A stretch of 64,000 bases of DNA from Chitinophagaceae bacterium BSSC1 (GTDB taxonomy: Bacteria; Bacteroidota; Bacteroidia; Chitinophagales; Chitinophagaceae): positions 415,996 to 479,995 of the forward strand of contig NKJC01000002.1 in the NCBI GenBank assembly GCA_002256435.1. Reading direction: 5' to 3'. Positions within the stretch are counted from its first letter, which is position 1, and each line of letters begins with the position of its first letter. A model generated the notes under the pieces. It made no database searches, was not told where the DNA came from, and saw nothing but the letters and a program-made list of their open reading frames with translations. The translations under genes and the position numbers were made by a program. This document shows positions 50,144 through 61,000 of this stretch, piece by piece.

Positions 50144-52006
50144 ATGTGTAAACGGTTCTTGATCATCATATTAACCCTTGGGTATGCTTTATTTTGTCAT
50201 GCACAATTGCAAGTAAAATACAATGGCACCAATATCAAAGATTTGGTCTCTGGTTTAAGCTATACGATGGTTTCCTCTGTTAATATGAGTGAATCTCAAA
50301 TCAATACTTTGAACGATGCTGAATGGCATTTAGTAAAGGGTTCCAATCTGAAACTGAATAGACTTTCCCAAACATTGGTTTTAAAAATCCCCATTAACCA
50401 AATTTTGCAGCAGGGCGATTTTGATTATTTAAGTATTAATAATCCACATGTAAATTTTTTGAAGTGTTGGATTGTGTTAAAAGGTCAAACGCTTAATTCA
50501 TTTACATTAACGGGTGACAATCTTCCTTTTAATTCAAGAACTATCCCTGTAACAAATTTTGTCTTCCCCATAAAAGGGGTTGATTTTTCTGGAGCTGACT
50601 TATTCATACTTGCAGACAAGCGATATACTAATTTAAGCATGCCCATAGATTTCCAAACTAAAGAAGCTTACGCCAATGCTTTGCAAATACAGAACCTAGT
50701 TTGGGGTACGGTGATAGGAATATTTTTCTTTATTTTCTTACTCAATCTATTTTTGGCTTCACTACTTAAGCTAAAACTATTTTTATGGTACGCCATTTTA
50801 CAAGCCAGTATGATCATTTATTTATTGGGTGATAGCGGTTTAGCTTATAAACTCTTTTATCCAAATACTCCTACGTTCAATGACCTTGTTAGACCATTCT
50901 CACTTGCATTTGGGATTGTTCCCCTGATTTTGTTTTTCAATCTTTTAATGGACCTTAAAAACAAACTGCCCAAATTATTAGACTTTAATAAGCTGGTTTT
51001 AGTTTGCTATATCCCACTTTATGTGATTGCCATCATATCCGCATCCAGTGGGGATTATGCCATTCAAGGTTTATGGTTACAAATTAATAAAGTACTTGGC
51101 CCATTGCTTCTTTTGACCTTATTAACTGAAGCTGCTTATTGTTATTATTGTAATATCAGGTATAGCATCTTTGCGCTAATATCCTATCTAGGAACAACCG
51201 CTTTTTTTATTACCTATAGCTTGCACCAAAATGAAATAATCTCAGATAACTTTTTTAATTCAAAGTCTAATTATTGGGGATTAATTTGGGAATTGACCAT
51301 CATGTCTATTGCTCTTAGTTTTAGATATAAATATTATCAAAATCAAACTGAAAATCTTGCCAAGAAAAATAGTCTACAACAAGAGCAATTGTTTTCTGGT
51401 ACCGTGGCTTTTCAGGAAAAAGAAATGCAACGTTTTTCTTCTCTATTACATGATTCCATTGGAGCCAACTTAGGTTTATTGAGACTAGAAGCTGACCATA
51501 TGCCACTTACTGAAAATGGCAGGGAACAATTGGCCAATCATATTACGCAACTAGGCAATGAAGTGAGGATCATGAGCCACCGCCTATCTCCTATACTTTT
51601 AGAAGAAAAGGGATTGGTCAGCGCAATTGAAGAAACAGTAGAAAGAATTAAACGATCTGGCACCATAGACATTCAATTTGAGTGGATTGGGGATAGGGAA
51701 AAAATTAATACCCAATATGGTATTTTGATTTATAGAATCACCCAAGAACTACTTCAAAATCTAATCAAACATAGTCAAGCAAGCAGTGCATTTCTTCAAA
51801 TTATGGTTGAAGAAAAATTGATTTCCATTTACTTAGAAGACGATGGAATAGGTTTTAATCTAAAAGAACCATTGGCAGGTGTAGGCCTAAAAAGCATTGA
51901 AAAACTAACTGAATTGCTAAACGGAAGATTTAAAATAAACAGTACCCCTGGTGAAGGTTTTAGTATTTCTATAGAATTCAATTGGAACTCTTATGAAAAA
52001 ATATAA
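50144..52006 (+). CDS. 7TM-DISM sensor histidine kinase (HisKA_3 type)
   Basis: The 620-residue protein has a signal peptide (ending CHAQ), an extracytoplasmic domain (about 22-165) of the 7TMR-DISM sensor kind, seven membrane helices (about 180-400), a coiled coil and a HisKA_3 kinase with SLLHDSIGANLGLLRL (phospho-His) and an ATPase end (LIYRITQELLQNLIKHSQA, LAGVGLKSIEKL). It overlaps its response regulator by 14 bases and so forms a two-component system with it. The signal is probably a sugar or small molecule. Confidence 0.93.
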   Translation: MCKRFLIIILTLGYALFCHAQLQVKYNGTNIKDLVSGLSYTMVSSVNMSESQINTLNDAEWHLVKGSNLKLNRLSQTLVLKIPINQILQQGDFDYLSINNPHVNFLKCWIVLKGQTLNSFTLTGDNLPFNSRTIPVTNFVFPIKGVDFSGADLFILADKRYTNLSMPIDFQTKEAYANALQIQNLVWGTVIGIFFFIFLLNLFLASLLKLKLFLWYAILQASMIIYLLGDSGLAYKLFYPNTPTFNDLVRPFSLAFGIVPLILFFNLLMDLKNKLPKLLDFNKLVLVCYIPLYVIAIISASSGDYAIQGLWLQINKVLGPLLLLTLLTEAAYCYYCNIRYSIFALISYLGTTAFFITYSLHQNEIISDNFFNSKSNYWGLIWELTIMSIALSFRYKYYQNQTENLAKKNSLQQEQLFSGTVAFQEKEMQRFSSLLHDSIGANLGLLRLEADHMPLTENGREQLANHITQLGNEVRIMSHRLSPILLEEKGLVSAIEETVERIKRSGTIDIQFEWIGDREKINTQYGILIYRITQELLQNLIKHSQASSAFLQIMVEEKLISIYLEDDGIGFNLKEPLAGVGLKSIEKLTELLNGRFKINSTPGEGFSISIEFNWNSYEKI

Positions 52007-52613
52007 TATAGGACTGGTAGATGATCATCTACTATTTGCGGAAGGAATTGGGAATATGCTTACAGGAAAACCTGAATTAACTATTTCATTTATTACAAGT
52101 TCTGTAACCGAAATGTTTGAGCTATTAAAGCATGAAAGCGTTGACATTCTATTACTTGATATTAATATGCCTCCCTTTAATGGAAGGGATTTAATACCAA
52201 GGTTGAAAATGCTGTATCCCAATATGAAAATCATGATTTTAACCATGTATCAACCTATGGATATTGGTCTTGATATTAAAGCATTCAAAGGGGACGCTTA
52301 TGTATTAAAAATTTCTGGAAAGCAAATTTTGGAAGAAGCGTTTAGCCATTTAATGAATCAGCAAAACTATATTGATCCTAATATAGTTATACCAGAAGCA
52401 AACACAGATACTAGCAAACAAAAAGTAAAACTGACCAAAAGAGAAATTGAAATTGTTAGACTAATTGTATCTGGAAAAACCACCAAAGACATTGCGCAAG
52501 AATTATTCTTAAGTGAATTGACTATAAAAACCCATCGAAAAAACATTAGTGAAAAAATGGACTCCAAGGGTCTTGCAGACCTAATTGCTAAGACCAAGGA
52601 TATCATACAATAA
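51993..52613 (+). CDS. NarL/FixJ-type response regulator
   Basis: The 206-residue protein has a receiver domain with the acid pocket (VDDH, residues 9-12) and phospho-acceptor D56 in LLLDINMP, then a LuxR-type HTH (LTKREIEIVRLIVSGKTTKD, LSELTIKTHRKNI, about 145-200). It overlaps the kinase by 14 bases and is its cognate partner. Targets are unknown. Confidence 0.94.
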   Translation: MKKYNIGLVDDHLLFAEGIGNMLTGKPELTISFITSSVTEMFELLKHESVDILLLDINMPPFNGRDLIPRLKMLYPNMKIMILTMYQPMDIGLDIKAFKGDAYVLKISGKQILEEAFSHLMNQQNYIDPNIVIPEANTDTSKQKVKLTKREIEIVRLIVSGKTTKDIAQELFLSELTIKTHRKNISEKMDSKGLADLIAKTKDIIQ

Positions 52614-52619
52614 AGTGGT

Positions 52620-53951
52620 TTATTTTTTGGGAGCTCGTTTTTTGGGTTTCCCGTACTTGGCTTGCATTTTATCTTTATATCGTACTTTTTGATTTGTTCT
52701 TAAATTCTTGGCAGACTTCTCATGAAAAGCGGGACCCGCATTTTCATCTTTTTTAGGAAGTTTGGGAATAAATACTCGCACATTAGACTTGGGCATTTCA
52801 TCTTCCGTAAGTTCTGTAGAAATCTCTAAGTTATCCGGCAGTTCTTGCATAGGAATATCATACTGCATCAATGCTTGAATAGCATTTTGTGAGGGCAAAT
52901 CTTTTTCCGTAATAAAACTGATGGCTACCCCTTTTTTGTCTGCCCTACCCGTTCTTCCAATTCTATGAATATAGTGTTCGGGAACTTCAGGCATATCAAA
53001 ATTGACTACATGGGTTACTTCTGCAATATCAATACCCCTAGCAACAATATCCGTAGCTATGATAAAGCGATAAGCGCCTTCTTTAAACTGTTTCACCGTA
53101 TTAAAACGGTGATTCTGTTCTTTGTTAGAATGGATAACGCCTGCGGTACCCGGAAAATGGGGTTCTAATCTTTCAAATAACTGGTCAGCTAGTTTCTTGG
53201 TAGCTGTAAAAATGAGCACTTTGCTCATGGTCTCATCTTGGGCTAACAGCAGTTCTAATAAGTTTACTTTAGTATTAAAATTGGGTACCAAAAAAGCTGC
53301 TTGTTGAATATTCTCTAAAGGAGTTCCTGTAGGCGCTGCTTCAACTTTTACAGGCTCATTAAAGTAGGTTTCCATTAAAGCTTCTACGTCTTCTGTAATG
53401 GTTGCAGAAAAAAGCAGGTTCTGTCTTTTGGTTGGCAAAAGATCAATGATATTTTTTAATTGGGTTCTAAAACCAAGGTTGAGCATTTCATCCATTTCAT
53501 CCACCACCAGTTTCTTGATGGTACGTAGTTTAAACGCACCTGCCATTGCCAAATCAAATAACCTACCTGGCGTTGCAACAATTACATCGGCCCCGCCTTC
53601 CAGCGCCAATACCTGTGTTTTAATATTCACTCCACCATAGACCCCTACAACAGTTACACCCATAAATGCTGTTAACATTTTTACGTTTTCTACCACTTGT
53701 GTAACCAATTCCCTAGTAGGCACCAAAATGAGAATTTGCGGGTCCTTGTCTTTATTGAATTTCCACAACCTAAGTAAAGGCAAGAGATAGGCAAAGGTTT
53801 TACCCGTTCCAGTTTGAGCAATGCCGCACACGTCTTTTCCAGACATAGCAATGGCAAAAACCCGTTCTTGTATAGTGGTTGGTTGTGTATAGCCAAGGTT
53901 GTCCAAGGCTCTCAATAAAGGGGAATTCAGGTTCAGTTGGTCAAATCGCAT
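52620..53951 (-). CDS. DEAD-box RNA helicase (RhlE-like)
   Basis: The 443-residue protein has the full motif set: Q motif (TIQER), AQTGTGKT (Walker A), PTRELV, TPGRL, VDEMDEML (here DEMD in place of DEAD), SAT, TDIVARGID and HRIGRTGR, with a basic C-terminal tail (PKKRAPKK). Such helicases unwind RNA in ribosome assembly or decay. It converges on the response regulator gene with 6 bases between stops and is a normal chromosomal gene. Confidence 0.95.
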   Translation of the reverse strand: MRFDQLNLNSPLLRALDNLGYTQPTTIQERVFAIAMSGKDVCGIAQTGTGKTFAYLLPLLRLWKFNKDKDPQILILVPTRELVTQVVENVKMLTAFMGVTVVGVYGGVNIKTQVLALEGGADVIVATPGRLFDLAMAGAFKLRTIKKLVVDEMDEMLNLGFRTQLKNIIDLLPTKRQNLLFSATITEDVEALMETYFNEPVKVEAAPTGTPLENIQQAAFLVPNFNTKVNLLELLLAQDETMSKVLIFTATKKLADQLFERLEPHFPGTAGVIHSNKEQNHRFNTVKQFKEGAYRFIIATDIVARGIDIAEVTHVVNFDMPEVPEHYIHRIGRTGRADKKGVAISFITEKDLPSQNAIQALMQYDIPMQELPDNLEISTELTEDEMPKSNVRVFIPKLPKKDENAGPAFHEKSAKNLRTNQKVRYKDKMQAKYGKPKKRAPKK

Positions 53952-53996
53952 ATTGCATCAATAAGGCCCAAAACTAGGTTATTATTCCCGGATGGG

Positions 53997-55025
53997 TTAT
54001 CGCCATGGGCAAGGAATGGTTGATCTTGACTTATTGCCAGACCTTAAGATCAAAGAAAACTCAAAGGTTTGTAGTGGCCCAAGGCTAGATTTTGAATTAG
54101 AAATATTAACATCATAACTCAATCCACCAAGAACATTACCAACGCCCAAGCCTATATAAGGGATAACCGCCTCGTTCTGCCGATACCATAGCCCTGTGTT
54201 CAAAATTGTTGGACTTGTTTCATCTCCAGTATCGCCCAAAATATTGCCAAAATTCACCCCAACCGAGTAGGAATTTATATTGTTTTCAAATACAAACATG
54301 GAATTGGCATTAAACACCAAACGATCATTCAAATAGGTCTGAAAATCTGCGTGCACATTATACCTAGGGGGATCAAATTGATTGGCATCTTGTAAGGCAG
54401 ATTTTGCCGTTCTAAAAAATCGATACCCTGCAATACCAATATCAAAATTGGTTGTTTCAGTTCTTAAAGTATACGTAATGCCTGCAAAAGCCGAATAATA
54501 AGGCTTGATACTAGACATATATGCTTCATTGGTGGGAAGCGTTCTATTAAAACCAGAAGAAGATAATTGAGAAGCAAAACTGAGTTGTGAAAAATCAATA
54601 ATGGTATTGGAATAAGTTCCTCCAATTCCTGCAGAAAGTCCTTGCACATCATCCGCATCCAAACTAATATGTGAACTCAAGGCAAAATTGAAAGAAGTAC
54701 TTTTGAAAGCGCCTGCTAAACCATTGTCTTGCAAGAACAACAATCCACCACCTATATAATTGTGTTCATCATATTTATTTTTATAAATTTTGCCATCAAA
54801 GGAAAGTGATGTTGTATTTAGTGGATCTGTACCCGCACTAATCCACTGGTTTCTTCTAATACCCACCAATCGCCAATTGGCGTCACCATTGCCTGCTAGG
54901 GCTGGATTCACCGTTAATGGAGATGCAAAAAATTGAGAAAAGATGGGATCCTGTGCATGCAATACCGCACCTGAATGCAGGGCTAGTAAAAGAAACAACA
55001 GTCTAATATTTTTATTCAAGCGCAT
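53997..55025 (-). CDS. PorP/SprF-family type IX secretion membrane protein
   Basis: The 342-residue product has a signal peptide (cleavage near LHAQD) and the PorP/SprF pattern: DPIFSQFFASPLTVNPALAG (about 27-46), GGGLLFLQDNGLAG and many alternating beta strands ending in a Phe/Arg-rich segment. It forms an outer-membrane barrel used in secretion or attachment of a partner protein by the type IX system. It lies 13 bases after the giant repeat protein, its probable substrate, and the two are an operon pair. Confidence 0.92.
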   Translation of the reverse strand: MRLNKNIRLLFLLLALHSGAVLHAQDPIFSQFFASPLTVNPALAGNGDANWRLVGIRRNQWISAGTDPLNTTSLSFDGKIYKNKYDEHNYIGGGLLFLQDNGLAGAFKSTSFNFALSSHISLDADDVQGLSAGIGGTYSNTIIDFSQLSFASQLSSSGFNRTLPTNEAYMSSIKPYYSAFAGITYTLRTETTNFDIGIAGYRFFRTAKSALQDANQFDPPRYNVHADFQTYLNDRLVFNANSMFVFENNINSYSVGVNFGNILGDTGDETSPTILNTGLWYRQNEAVIPYIGLGVGNVLGGLSYDVNISNSKSSLGPLQTFEFSLILRSGNKSRSTIPCPWR

Positions 55026-55038
55026 ATACTTAATTGAA

Positions 55039-58000
55039 TCATCTTAACAATAAGGTTTGACCTGATTTTTTAACCAAAGAACCATCATTGGCAATACCTT
55101 CAGCCACCCAGATATAAATTCCCATAGGCTGTGCAATACCATTGACCATACCATTCCAACCTTCGTCATAGTTCTTGGTTTCAAACATGAGTTGATTAAA
55201 ACGATTATAGATTTTGAAATAATGGAACTCTTTAATTCCCGCCAGATAACTGTACAATTTATCATTGACACCATCGCCATTAGGCGTAAAGGATTTGGGT
55301 ACCAATAATTCAACCATCTTATCGTCAAAGACCCTGACCAGAAGACTATCATGTGTAACACAACCACCGGGAGATATTAAATTAATAGCATAGTTCTGTG
55401 TATTGGTATAATTAAACAAAGCACTGGCACTATCTGGCAAATTAATACCCCAAGATGGTGTCCATCTGTATTTGTATCCAGGTATGCTTCTTCCTGCAAC
55501 TGGCGTTGGAACTGATTTGTAGGCCGATACAGAAGGATGAATCACTGGCGCAATAGGAATCTGAACATCTATGGTAGTATCATAGGTAGTTGTATAAGCA
55601 GGGCAATTCACTTGATCTGCTTGTAAGCGAATATGGTGCACCCCTCCTACCAAATAGGTATTACTACTATTATATCCTGTTGCAGTGTTTCCATCCCCAA
55701 ATCGCCATAGCCAATTTATTTGACCAGTAGTGCTGGTATCAGTTAAGTTTCTGAAGTTCACTGATGTATTGATACACCAAGTATCATAGGTCATTTTCAA
55801 TACAGGTTGACTCATTTTAATCAAAGTATATGCTTGCGCGATGGTATCTACACAACCATACTGATTAATGATACTGGCATTATACCTTCCACCCAATCCT
55901 GTGGTTAGAGAATCAAAGATAGCACCAGGAATATTGGTTCCATTCAAAGTCCATTGATACCTCAATGAGTCAGGCGATGTAATAAAGAGCGTATCCAAAA
56001 TATTATTACACAAGTATTGGCCATGTAAAGAATGAATCACCCCTACTGGAAGATTATTAATAGTCTGTACAAAATCAACCGTGTCTTTGGTGTTCAAACA
56101 ACCCGCAAAAGCCATGTCCATAAAACGGAAACTTCTGGTATTTAAAGCTGTAATAGGCAATAAAAGTGTGTATGGATTAGTAGTGATATTGCTGACTGTT
56201 TTAATGGCACTATTATCATCTGTGTAATTAAAGCTCCATGGTGCTTTTCCATTAAAACTTAAAGCAATGGTATCTGTTGGATAGCGACAAATAATTGGGC
56301 TACTGGTAACAGTTAATTTAGGTACAGGTAAAACTGTAATAGTAGCATTAAATACATTACTAAAGCAACCCATATTCTTGGCAGTTACTTGATAAACAGC
56401 CACTCCGTTAGTCAAAATCAAATTATCTAATTTCTGACTAACCGTAGTTTGAGCAATGGTGGTTCCAAACATTCCTGACAAAGAACCTGCTGGTGTAACT
56501 GTTGGCAGGGTCCAGGTATAGGTTGTACCTGTAGGCAATCCTAATGGCGTTGCATTAAAAGTAGCACCACTACAAATTTCAGCTACTTGATCAGGAACGG
56601 CTGGTAATGGCGCACCAACATACACGGTTAGATTAAATGGAGCACCTACACAGGTTCCTGCAACAGGGGTAATTAAATAATCAACTTTGGCTGGAAGATT
56701 AGTAGTGTTAGTTAGTGTTTGAATAATGTTATTGCTTGGAATTGTTTGACTGGTTGTTCCCAATACAGATCCAAATGGATTAATAGAAGGCAAAGCCCAA
56801 GTATATTTAGTACCTACTGGCACTGGCGCAGGAATCACTGTCAATACCGTTCCAGAACAGATGGTATCTGTGATTGTAGCAATGGCTGGGGTTGGATTAA
56901 TGTTTACCGTAAGTGTAAAATCATTACCCGCACAACCATTTGCCGTTGGAGTTACAATATAAGTGGCAGTGTTAATTAAATTATTGCTGCTAATTAATGT
57001 TTGACTAACCAAGGTTTGAGGCACAGACTGAGCAGACCCACCAGTTAAACTTCCAACAGGATTCATCACAGGATTGGTCCAAACATAAGTGGTACCTGTA
57101 GGTACTCCTGTTGCCGTAAAACTAAAGGCAGTTCCACTACATGCAGTTACTGTTTGGTTGGCAATAGTAGGTATAGCAGATACAGTTACATCTACCCTAA
57201 ACGCTACGCCAACACAAGCTCCGGATGTAGGGGTCACTGTGTATCTAGCAGATGCAGGCAACAGTGTTTGATTTACTAATAATTCACTAATACTTGTCTG
57301 TGGTATTCCTTGAGCAGTACCGCCAGTAATAGAACCAAGCGGTGTATATGTTGGAAGACTCCAAGTATAAGTAGTACCTACTGGCACATTGCTAGGACTC
57401 ACATTAAAAGCTGTATTGCTACAAGTGGTTGTGATCTGATTGGGAACAACCGGTGTTGGATTTACTGGAACAGTAATAGTTTGTTGGTTGCTACAACCAT
57501 TAGCAGTTAAGGTATAAACATAATCTACTCCAACAGTATTGATACTACTATTGATCAATTTCTCTGCAGGGTCATTGGTGCCAGATGCTGCAATATTATT
57601 GATAAATGCTTGAGCCGCTCTAGTCCATGTAAACGTGGTACCAGTCATATTTGATACAGGTGTGTAATTAAATACAGCACCACTACAAATGGCCGGTGGA
57701 TTAATTAAACTTGTCAGGATTGGTGTTGGTTTTACCGTTACTGAAATGGTTTGGGTATTGGTACATCCAGCAGGTGTTACAAGGGTATACACATAAGATA
57801 CCACAATGGGCAAATTGGTATTATTGATCAAGATTTCATTAGGACTATTGGTGCCAATATCTGCGGGATTTACAATTCCTGCAACCGCCGCTCTTGACCA
57901 TTGGAAAGTAGTACCAGCAGTATTGCTTGTTGGCGTATAACTAAACAAGGTATTGGAACAAATGGCTGGAACAATCAAACTACTACTCAATTGGGTAGCT

Positions 58001-61000
58001 GGATTTACTGTAACAGTAACCGTGAATGGCGTACCTGCACAACCGCCAGCATTAGGTGTAACCGTATAAACAGCTTGCGCCGATGTATTTGTTGTATTGC
58101 TCAGCGTACCAGTGAAACTAGTAACCCCTGTTGCTTGATTAGCACCACCACTTAATGCCCCAAAAGGAGATACAACTGGTATTCCCCAGGTATAAGTTGT
58201 TCCAACAGGTACTGGACTTGGAATTAGGGAGAATGCATTTCCTGAACAAGATGCAATGGTTTGGTTACTGATGGCAGGAACTGGATTAACTGGAACAGTT
58301 AATTGGAAACTAACCCCAGCACAACTATTAGCAGTTGGGGTTACTGTGTAAACTGCCGTATTCAAAATATCATTTGAACTTGTCAGTGTTTGTGTAATAA
58401 TATTTTGAGCTGTTTGTGCAGACCCGCCTGTTAAACCAAATGCAGGACTAATCACAGGATTATTCCAAGCATAGGTTGTTCCTACTGGAACGCCAGTTGG
58501 CACATAGGTAAAGGCCGTTCCACTACAAATAGATGCCAATACTTTATCTGCTACAACAGGAATTGGATTCACAGTCACTTTTAAAGTAAAGCTTGCTCCG
58601 GCACAACCACCAACACTAGGAATGATGGTATAGGTAGCCACAGCAGGATTGACAGATGCATTTGTAAGCGTTCCAGAAATAGCTGTTTGAGCAGTTCCCG
58701 TTGTTCCAGCTAAAATACCTAATGGTGCACTTGTTGGAACTCCCCAAGTATAAGTAGTACCCAATGGCACACCTGTTGGGGTAAATGAGAAGCTTGTACC
58801 GGCGCAATTGGTCAAGGTTTGATTGGCAATAACAGGTATTGGATTCACCACTACAGAAACTGTTTCCGTATTAGTGCAACCTGTTGTTGGATTAGTAAGG
58901 GTATAAACATAACCAACCGTAATGGCAGTTTGAGTGGTATTGATCAATACTTCATTCGGGTTATTTGTTCCAGAGGAAGCCAGATTACTTATTCCAATCA
59001 CAGCAGCCCTAGTCCAGGTAAAATTAACACCTGTTGTGTTTGATGCTGGTGTGTAAGAAAAACTTGCGCCACTACAGATAGCTGTAGGAGTAAGTGTTGT
59101 ACTCAAACTTGGAGATGGATTTACTACCACTGTAACATTGGTGCTACTGGTACAACCACTGGCCGTACTCAAAGTATATACATACACAACTGATATTGCT
59201 GTGCTACCTGTATTAATTAATGTCTCAGCTGGATTACCACTACCTGATGCTGCTGCATTACTAATACCTGCAACTACTGCCCTTGTCCAATTAAAGGTAG
59301 TTCCAGGAGTAATACTAGTAGGTGTATAATTAAATACGGTATTGCTACAGATAGCTGCTGGTGTGGTGCTGCTATTTAATACCGTAGCTGGGTTCACTGT
59401 AACTGTTATTGTGAATGGCGTTCCTGCACATCCACCCACTGTTGGTGTAACTGTATAAACCGCTTGTGCAACACTGGTAGTTGTATTGCTTAATGTAGCT
59501 CCAATGCTTGCTATACCCGTTGTCTGTGCTACTGCCCCACTAATGGCTCCCGCTGGTGTAATCACTGGCGCTGACCAAGTATAAGTAGTTCCTGTAGGAA
59601 CTGGTGTTGGTGTTATAGTAAAAGTACTGCCAGAGCAAATAGTAGCTGTTTGCGCACTAACAATTGGTGTTGGATTAACAGGAACTGTCAATAAGAAATT
59701 AGTACCAACACAACTATTGGAACTTGGTGTTACTGTATACACTGCTGTATTGGCAATATTATTGGTACTACTCAAGATCTGAGAAATACTTGATTGACCC
59801 GTTAAGGCACTGCCACCTGTTAATCCAGAGGCTGGGGTTAATACTGGGGTTAACCATGAATACGTAGTTCCTACTGGAACACCTGTTGGAATATAACTAA
59901 AGGCGGTTCCGCTACATACGGCTGCCAATGTTTGATTGGAAACTACAGGCACTGGATTTACCGTAACAGTTAATGTAAAGCTTGCTCCTGGACAAGTACC
60001 ACCAATACTAGGCGTAATGGTATAAGTTGCTGTGGCTGGATTTAAAGTAGCATTGGCTAAGGTCTGTGTAATAGACGATTGATTGGTTCCTGTTGTTCCT
60101 GTTAATACTCCCAATGGTGAACTAACGGGTACACCCCATGTATAGGTAGTTCCCGTTGGAACACCCGTTGGGGTGAATGTGAAACTGGTGCCTGCACAAT
60201 TGGTCAGGGTTTGATTGGCAATAACAGGAATTGGGTTCACAACAAGAGTTACAGTTTGACTACTGCTACAACCCGTTATTGGATTGGTAATGGTATATAC
60301 ATATGCCACAGTCATCGCTGATTGTGTTGTATTGATCAAGGTCTCTGATACGTTACCTGTTCCAGCTGCTGCTGCATTACTAATTCCAACTACTGCAGCC
60401 CTACTCCAACTATAGGTAGCTCCTACTGTTGCTGATGTTGCTGTGTATGAAAATATACTACCACTACATACCGCCGTTGGTGTTAATGTACTACTCAATA
60501 TTGGTGATGGATTTACTACCACTGTAACATTGGTGCTACTGGTACAACCACTGGCCGTACTCAACGTATATACATACACAACTGATATTGCTGTGCTACC
60601 CGTATTAATTAAAGTCTCTGCTGGATTACCAGTGCCAGACGCAGCTGCATTACTAATACCTGCAACAACAGCCCTTGTCCAATTAAAGGTAGTTCCAGGA
60701 GTTGTGCTGGTGGGTGTATAATTAAACACCGTATTGCTACAAATAGCAGTTGGTGTGGTAGTACTATTTAATACCGTTGATGGGTTCACTGTTACAGTAA
60801 CAGTAAATGGTGTACCTGCACATCCTCCTACTGTTGGAGTAACTGTATAAACTGCCTGAGCAACCGTGGTTGTGGTATTACTCAAACTAGCACTGATAGT
60901 AGTCACGCCTGTTGTTTGTGCAACAGCACCACTAATTGCTCCTGCTGGCGTAATCACTGGCACTGACCATGTATAAGTAGTTCCTGTAGGAACTGGTGTT